Shown: in pieces, positions 58,553-64,000 of the stretch | Layout of the letters: each line of letters begins with the position of its first letter | Numbering within the stretch: the stretch's first letter is position 1 | Assembly: GCA_023213395.1 (NCBI GenBank) | Contig: CM041465.1 | Span: forward strand, 169,143,741 to 169,207,740 | From: Cycas panzhihuaensis | Lineage: Eukaryota; Cycadophyta | Length of the DNA: 64,000 bases | Direction of reading: 5' to 3' | Made by a program: the position numbers and the translations under genes | The notes under the pieces: model-generated | What the model was told of the DNA's origin: nothing | Database searches by the model: none | What the model saw: only the letters and a program-made list of their open reading frames with translations

Positions 58553-58554
58553 CT

Positions 58555-58852
58555 TGAAAAGAGTGGATCTATCCTTCATCTCCATGCACTAAACACAAAG
58601 ACAAACATAGGAGCAAGAGAGACTTGAGAGAAAGAAAGTAGCTTTCACAAAATGGGGAGGTAAGAATGAGCCTCCTCCATTGAGCTTTTACTTTTATATT
58701 GAGAGAGGGAGCATTAGAGTTCGATGAAATGAAATTACACATAATACACATGAAAGTGCATTTCACTTAAGTGGTCTAATTTAAAGTTCACTTAAGACCC
58801 TTTTTAGAAATAATCAACTAATGTAATCACCTTGTGACATTAACCCTTTTTA
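58555..58852 (-). repeat. C1 5' LTR
   Basis: This 298-bp LTR starts tgaaaagagtgg and is homologous to 45,936-46,233. The outer end reads ctttttta-like with TA for CA. Confidence 0.9.
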
Positions 58853-58857
58853 GAAAC
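58853..58857. repeat. Target-site duplication of C1, right copy
   Basis: The sequence is gaaac, identical to 45,931-45,935. Confidence 0.88.
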
Positions 58858-61690
58858 TCTATAGGATGTCCATTATAGACATGTTAATAAAAATATTGTG
58901 AAGCTTATGAATGATAGAAAATGACTTCCCTTTGCCTATGGGTTAGGGAAGAGCCCTCCTAAAGTTGTAGCAACCAAGTTAGACTAGTATTATCTTTGGA
59001 ATAATGGGAATCACAAGAGGAGATGGATTAATAGGTGGTTGTTGGGATGATGAAGCTTCCCCAACTTCTTTAGCTGCTTAGGTATAGGTTACTAGGAAAA
59101 CCTGTGTGGTTTTCAATATATGGATAACCTTTTACCCTTGGATTTATAGAATTAGATAGGCAGGGGTGTGTCTTGGGTTGTCAAGCTAGTTGGATTAGCT
59201 ATCTCAACTTGGGCCTTACCTTTAGATTGATTAGAGGCTAGGCTAGATGGAGTGGACTTCTGTTGAGGTTGGATATGCCCTTTACCTTGTTGGTTTTATT
59301 GTTGGGTGGTTTTTTTAGGTGTGTCATGACTTGGGAATGGATCCTAATGGATTAATTAATCCAAGTTTGGTTTAGAAGATGGTTATAAGGGATCCTAAGA
59401 GGGTGATAGCTTAGGGTGTTAGATCTAGTAATGAGTGTCATCATGGGTATAATGACCATGGATAACGTACCATCTCTTCTCAGAAGGAGGAAAGACTTCT
59501 TTGCTTAAGGAGGATTAGGAACCCCTTTCATTTAGATTATGGTTTAAGTGGCCTAATAGATAGGTTGATATCTATAAGAGTGAGCTTGTGGCTCAAGTGT
59601 AGATTGATTAGGCTAAAGTATTAGATCTTTAATTGTTCACTCAAATGAGTAAATGACCGATGAGAAAGAGTCCATTATCTTATCAGTGTTATCAATGGAA
59701 GGCCTAGGAGCCATTAGTTGTGACCTTTAATATTATGGGGGAGGCAATAACTCATGATGTGAGAGAGGTCTATTGACCTTTCTAAGGCCATCTTTGATCT
59801 CAATGGACTCTAAGGCCAAGAATTTAGCTATGGCAAAGCCACATATCATTGCATTCATTTTGAGTACTTCAACATGGACTTTGAGGTAAGAGGGGGTTAA
59901 CAAAGATATTCCTTTTTAAATCAGTAGGTAATGCAGCCTTAGAAGAATGGAGGATATTATGAAATCATTAGACAAAATATCAGTTGAGTTCATCCTAGCC
60001 TTACTTGAGAGAAAGAAGGGCCTTAGCCGCACTCTCAAAAGGATGAGCAATGCCAAAATAGTTGACAAAAGTGTTACCTAGCTACTTAAAGCAAATAATA
60101 AAGTGGGCTAGAAGGTGATAAAACCTTTTGGAAGCAGCTCCTTAAGGAGACCTCATAAATAACTTCATCCAGTTATGGTCATAAGCCTAATAATTGATGC
60201 ACATCATGCTAAATGCCTTAACATGATCTACAGGGTGCTCAGATGAAGTGTCCTTAAATTTAGGCACTTCAGAAGGATAGGAAGGTAGGTTAGTCATCAA
60301 TGCTTCTAATGAGAGAGGATTGGTCCTATAGTCAATAAAGGGATGAGCCCTTGATTGGGCTAAAGGATCAAGGTAAGGATACGATGGTTATGGATAGTAA
60401 TAAGGTTGGGATTAGACCATAGGCTAGGAAAGATACCCTTATTGATAAGATGTATACTAAAGAGTAGATTAGGGCATACCCCCAGCTTGGTAAGGCAATG
60501 TCATGGTAGAATACAAGCAAGGAATATATAGTAGTGGTCTAAGATAATTTGGGGCACCATTCGAAGGGTTTTGGTATGATGGGCTTGCTTGAGGCACAAT
60601 CCCATATGGAGCAACTACAATATATGTGGGGATAGATGGTGTCATAAGAGGGGTTTGATAGGTCTTCGTAGGGGGGATTGGGTAAGACAAGCTAGATTTG
60701 GGCATAACTAATAAATTTGGGTAGGTAGAGTAGGATGAAGGGTGAGAAAGGGTGTTCTATCCAAATAGGCCTCTAATCATAAGGGTGACTCCATAGGGAT
60801 GAAGAGGATCTATACTGTATATTGGTAAAGGATGAGGGCCATCATGGCCCAACTATTAGACCGTATATTCCAGTAGGACATGCGAGGTTGGATTGACATG
60901 GTATAGATGGGGGGCAGGTTAAGGGCCCCCATTAGGTCTAATATGATAGGGATGAGGTGGGACAGGAGGGACCACTAGAGGTATCCAAGTAGTGATTAGT
61001 TAAGGAACAAACATATGCAAAGTGCATGAAAGGGATATGGAATGAGAAATATAGGGCCAAATTAAGGTGTGACTTGAGACAGTTGGGACCCCAACCTAAG
61101 CAAGGGACCAACAAAATGAGTTATCATAAGTAGGGGCTAGGTAGGTGGAGTAGTAGATTAGGCTATGGTTTAGGATGACGCTTAAGATTGTATGGGTTGG
61201 GTCAAAGTAGGGATAGTGACAGAAGAAGCAAAATTGTTAAAGGTTAAACATTATGCCCAAGTGGGAGTAGAGTCACCTACTACTACTCAAATTGGGTCCC
61301 TAGGGCTTCTATGGTATCCTAAGGGGTTGTTTGATCCTAAATAAGAGCTAATACATGCTTGTCCTCCTAGACTTGCTCAAAGAAAAAGGACTAGATAGAT
61401 GACCTAGGAGCTTATGAAGGGTCATGGGTGAGAACAAATCCAATGGCATGGGTATGAGAATCAACCAAGTTCTGATAGAACCCTTAATCCTTATGGCTTG
61501 GGTAAGAGGGATCTACACCCTCCTGAAAGGTCTAATCAAGAGGATAAGGGCCAACTAGTATGGACCAATCTTGAGCATACAATCGATAGGGATCTTGGAA
61601 TGGATAAGTAGACTAGGGATAAAATGGGTCTTGGTACCACTCATAGGGAACCTGACCGGCTATTGATGATAATCGTTCATATGAAGGAAT
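58858..61690 (-). pseudogene. D gag
   Basis: The N-terminal Tyr/Pro-rich region begins near 61,690 (VPYEWYQDPFYPQ, STYPFQDPYRLY). The open stretch 60,469-60,705 (PSIPTYIVVAPYGIVPQASP) belongs to it. The Gag core lies at about 60,290-59,930: EVPKFKDTSSEHPVDHVKAF, AYDHNWMKLFMRS, HPFESAAKALLSLK and FHNILHSSKAALPTDLK, closely parallel to A gag. A Lys/Gln-rich linker leads to 58,858, where C1 interrupts. The short segment GKSFSIIHKLHN at about 58,930-58,890 aligns with GKTFCIIKELHL of A. Stops are frequent. Confidence 0.75.
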
Positions 61691-63070
61691 ATGTGAATAA
61701 CTAAGATTAGAATCAAATGGTGGAAGGCTATGAAGACAACAAAAGAATCATTACATGTAGGGGAAAATGAGCAAATATAAAAGGTAAGGGTGACATACAC
61801 CAAAGTCCTATGCACAGTAAGATAATGCATGAGGAATCTACATACAAAATGAATCAAAAATATGCCATAAACTCAAAGGGAAATGATGAAAGAGGCAAAA
61901 TGGCAAGGGCAAAGCAATGCTAGGCCAACACCCTAGTAGCAAGTCCCCAATACGCTTACAAGTAAACATGGTTGAGCAAGTGGGGAGGGGGACATGTAAT
62001 CTCAACTTTACAACTAATCCCTAGGGCACATAGGGACTAAGCAAAAGTTGGCATGAACAAATACCGCTTACAATACACTCATGCATCTCTTGTATGCATA
62101 TGTGAGGAGTAAAATTATCTATTTAGAGGCTAGTTAAGGACCAAGGGGTAACACATATGTGTGCATATGCCAAACATGGATCGATAAAGGGCATAAGCCT
62201 ATGGTAAGCTACTCGTTAAGTAGAAAATCCCCTAATGTAACTATATAAAAATTTTAGTCGAATGCACCTAACAAACAATCCTAACTAGCACAAACCTTTT
62301 AGCCTCATGAGTTCAAGGACTCACAACAAGTGTGTTCCTCTCTTTCACTTAGGCTTTTAAGCATACAAGGAATTCACTCAAAATAAATATGCAATGCAAT
62401 GTGGTGTATAATAGAAAGAAAATATTCTTTTTATCTACTTTTTTTTTCTTAATCCTTTTTCCTTTTTTTAAAGTTTATTTATTTATTTATTGAAATATAA
62501 ACTAAATCTTATAAGGGCTAGCGCAAAGAAAGAGATACACCAAGGATAACCAAACATGTGAGTAATGGGTGATCTTTCCCTCCCCTTTTGTGCCCTTTTT
62601 TTCTTTTCTTTTCTTTTCTTTTAAGGAAAACTAGGAAGCTAACAACATTCCTTCCTCTTTTCTCTCTTTTTCTTTTTTAAAGAATAAATGGAATAAAGAA
62701 AGATACTATTTTAGGCAAAGTTCAAAGGAGGTACCTGAAAAAAAATACTTAATCCACCCAAACTATATGCTTTATGTGATCCTCTTTCTCTTTTGATTTG
62801 CCAAATAGACTCAAAATATGGTTAAGTAAGCATGTAATATGTGGGCCATATTTCTAAGAAAAACCTATTAGTATTTTTGCTTGTTGGATTATTATATGAT
62901 GAAAAGAAGAATGTAACTTAAAATTGAAATATGGTAAAAAAACATAAATATAAAAAAAGTAGGGCTTACCTTATTTTCTTGATTTTAGAGTAAAATTTTA
63001 GTAGCATAACAACTATACAATAGGAACCCAAACTTCTAGAAGAAAAGAGATGAGGCAAGAGGAGTGGAAA
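61691..63070 (-). other. D leader and remaining LTR part
   Basis: Non-coding. It contains a pyrimidine tract with (ttttc)n at about 62,586-62,622, and T- and A-rich patches. No PBS could be identified. The right end is where E begins (approximate). Confidence 0.4.
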
Positions 63071-63424
63071 TGGTGGACTTAAGATTGGAGTGTCTTCTCA
63101 TAGAAATTGACATTGTAGATGCAGTCCAATAGAAGTAAAGGGTAAAATAATATAAGTTCACAAATAAATTAATCACCAAAGGGAGTACTGAAGTACTTTC
63201 TCTTTAAAGATAATAATACTCAATAACCATTACAACTGGAGTTCGACCCTTTAAATAGGCATGCAAGGGTCTTCTTCCTTATGACATTATTGGTGGCCCT
63301 AATAGTCTTTCATCTTATTATATAGCTTAGAGGTCCACACACAGATCTTAATAACTAACATTAATCCTTAACCCTTTGGTGGCTCCCACTTACTATTGCT
63401 TAGAAAATGTAGGGTTATGGTACA
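63070..63424 (-). repeat. E 3' LTR (left edge approximate)
   Basis: The right end ..atggtaca at 63,424 directly abuts the PPT. The left edge is a guess from the T1 LTR length and TG dinucleotides near 63,065-63,073. A TATA-like tatttaaag on the minus strand lies near 63,255. Confidence 0.55.
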
Positions 63425-63440
63425 GGTCCCTCCATCTGAG
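63425..63440 (-). other. E polypurine tract
   Basis: On the minus strand agatggagggacc directly precedes the 3' LTR. Confidence 0.7.
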
Positions 63441-64000
63441 ACATTGAGTTCTCATAGAATTGGAGATGAGGATATTATTGGATGAACTCATCGTATTCTT
63501 AAGTTGTTTTATCTATATCACAACCAACCCATTGTACCAAGTGATCAGAAATAGTGTGATTCTAGAGGTGGCACTAACGACTAGCAAGGATTTTATTAGG
63601 TGGAATTGTAAGAGTTTACTCATTAGAGAGAATAGGTAAGGTGGTGTGGGGTGTAACTTTAGTTCTAAGGTATTTTTTTAGACAAGAAATATGAAAATGT
63701 TATGGATAATGATGTTCAAAGGGAGTTTAAGGGCATAGGCAACTTCACTAATTTTATGGAGGACTTTATAAGGGCCGTAGTAATGTGGGCTTAGTTTATG
63801 TCCTTTATGTGACTTAAGAGACTGTTAGTTGTAGGGTTAGAGGTGGAGGAATACTAGGTCTCCAATGTTAAAGGATCAAATAGACTAATGGTAATGAGTA
63901 AGTTGCTTCATTTGATTTTGAGCAGCAACCAAATGTTATCAAAGAGTATGGAGGATTAGGTCCATCTCTTGAAGTTTTTGTTATACAAAAGTTGTTTGAA
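63441..64000 (-). pseudogene. E integrase C-terminus and chromodomain
   Basis: On the minus strand FNIGDLVFLHL, then KGHKLSPHYYGPYKVLHKIS, AYALKLPLN and IHNIF form the integrase C-terminal domain (about 63,880-63,690). ILASR.CHL.NHTISDHLVQW, VGCD and a TT.EYDEFI tail form the chromodomain (about 63,600-63,470). Stops replace Trp and Gln. The catalytic core is outside the window. Confidence 0.82.

Larger units (their letters stand above)
45936..58852 (-). mobile_element. C1: Ty1/copia retrotransposon, split by C2
   Basis: Two 298-bp LTRs, a PBS, gag, protease, integrase, RT, RNase H and PPT lie in copia order on the minus strand, flanked by gaaac on both sides. Without C2 and one duplication it is about 7.6 kb. 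It inserted between gag and protease of D. Its leader (51,231-51,526 plus 56,869-58,540) is long, and C2 sits inside it. Open frames reach 175 residues but none is complete. Confidence 0.93.
43800..63070 (-). mobile_element. D: A-like Ty3/gypsy element, truncated and interrupted by L1 and C1
   Basis: Gag at 58,858-61,690, protease at about 45,490-45,930 and pre-RT sequence at 43,800-44,113 are homologous to the same parts of A in the same order on the minus strand. L1 and C1 with its nested C2 break it, each with its own target duplication. RT, RNase H and integrase are missing to the left of about 43,800. The right part is leader or LTR, cut by element E. Confidence 0.75.
63070..64000 (-). 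mobile_element. E: Ty3/gypsy chromovirus, 3' end only
   Basis: A 3' LTR, PPT and integrase C-terminus with chromodomain are read on the minus strand; the rest lies beyond 64,000. The LTR start TGTACCATAACCC resembles T1's TGTTACATAACTT, so E and T1 may be related families. Confidence 0.8.

Noticed and set aside
1-64000. Integrated pararetrovirus or other virus
   Set aside because: No movement protein, coat or envelope-like frame was seen. All pol segments fit the copia or gypsy order with LTRs, PBS and target duplications.

Overview
The window looks like heterochromatic, repeat-rich DNA of a large plant genome. I found no host gene, rRNA, tRNA gene or CRISPR array. Nearly everything I can identify is LTR retrotransposon of the Ty3/gypsy and Ty1/copia orders: gag, aspartic protease, reverse transcriptase (RT), RNase H, integrase and chromodomains, plus LTRs, primer-binding sites (PBS) matching plant initiator tRNA-Met, polypurine tracts (PPT) and 5-bp target-site duplications (TSDs). 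Every polyprotein is broken by stops or frameshifts. Much of the decay looks like C-to-T or G-to-A transition (Gln/Arg/Trp codons turned into stops, zinc-knuckle Cys turned into Tyr), as expected from old methylated repeats. No element looks autonomous. Labels such as T1 or C2 are local names used only in this report.

Left stack (1 to about 18,490). A minus-strand Ty3/gypsy element G1 runs off the left edge. A complete plus-strand chromovirus T1 (3,020-9,626, TSD gattc) is inserted in the G1 protease. G1 itself appears to sit inside the integrase of an older minus-strand copia element K1, whose gag, protease, PBS and 5' LTR lie at about 11,993-18,490.

Middle (about 18,490-43,800). A minus-strand gypsy element A (LTRs ending at 22,431 and 31,941) has its 3' LTR followed by a second gag fragment, B. 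This gives the layout LTR-internal-LTR-gag, which suggests a tandem, LTR-sharing array. Next come a minus-strand copia element P (about 33,189-39,312), a GC-rich 2.56-kb solo LTR S (40,449-43,011, TSD ggacc), and older unassigned sequence.

Right stack (about 43,800-64,000). A second A-like gypsy element D (minus) is broken by a solo copia LTR L1 (44,119-44,770, TSD ttgat) and by copia element C1 (45,936-58,852, TSD gaaac). C1 is itself split by copia element C2 (51,532-56,868, TSD catca). The leader or LTR end of D gives way at about 63,000 to a minus-strand chromovirus E that runs off the right edge with a visible chromodomain.

The nesting order can be read directly from the TSDs: T1 is younger than G1, which is younger than K1; C2 is younger than C1, which is younger than D; L1 is younger than D. 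I looked for an undescribed system. The most unusual items are structural: the LTR-sharing A/B tandem, a GC-rich hairpin block conserved in one copia LTR family, long repeat-bearing leaders, and the three-level nest with intact TSDs.
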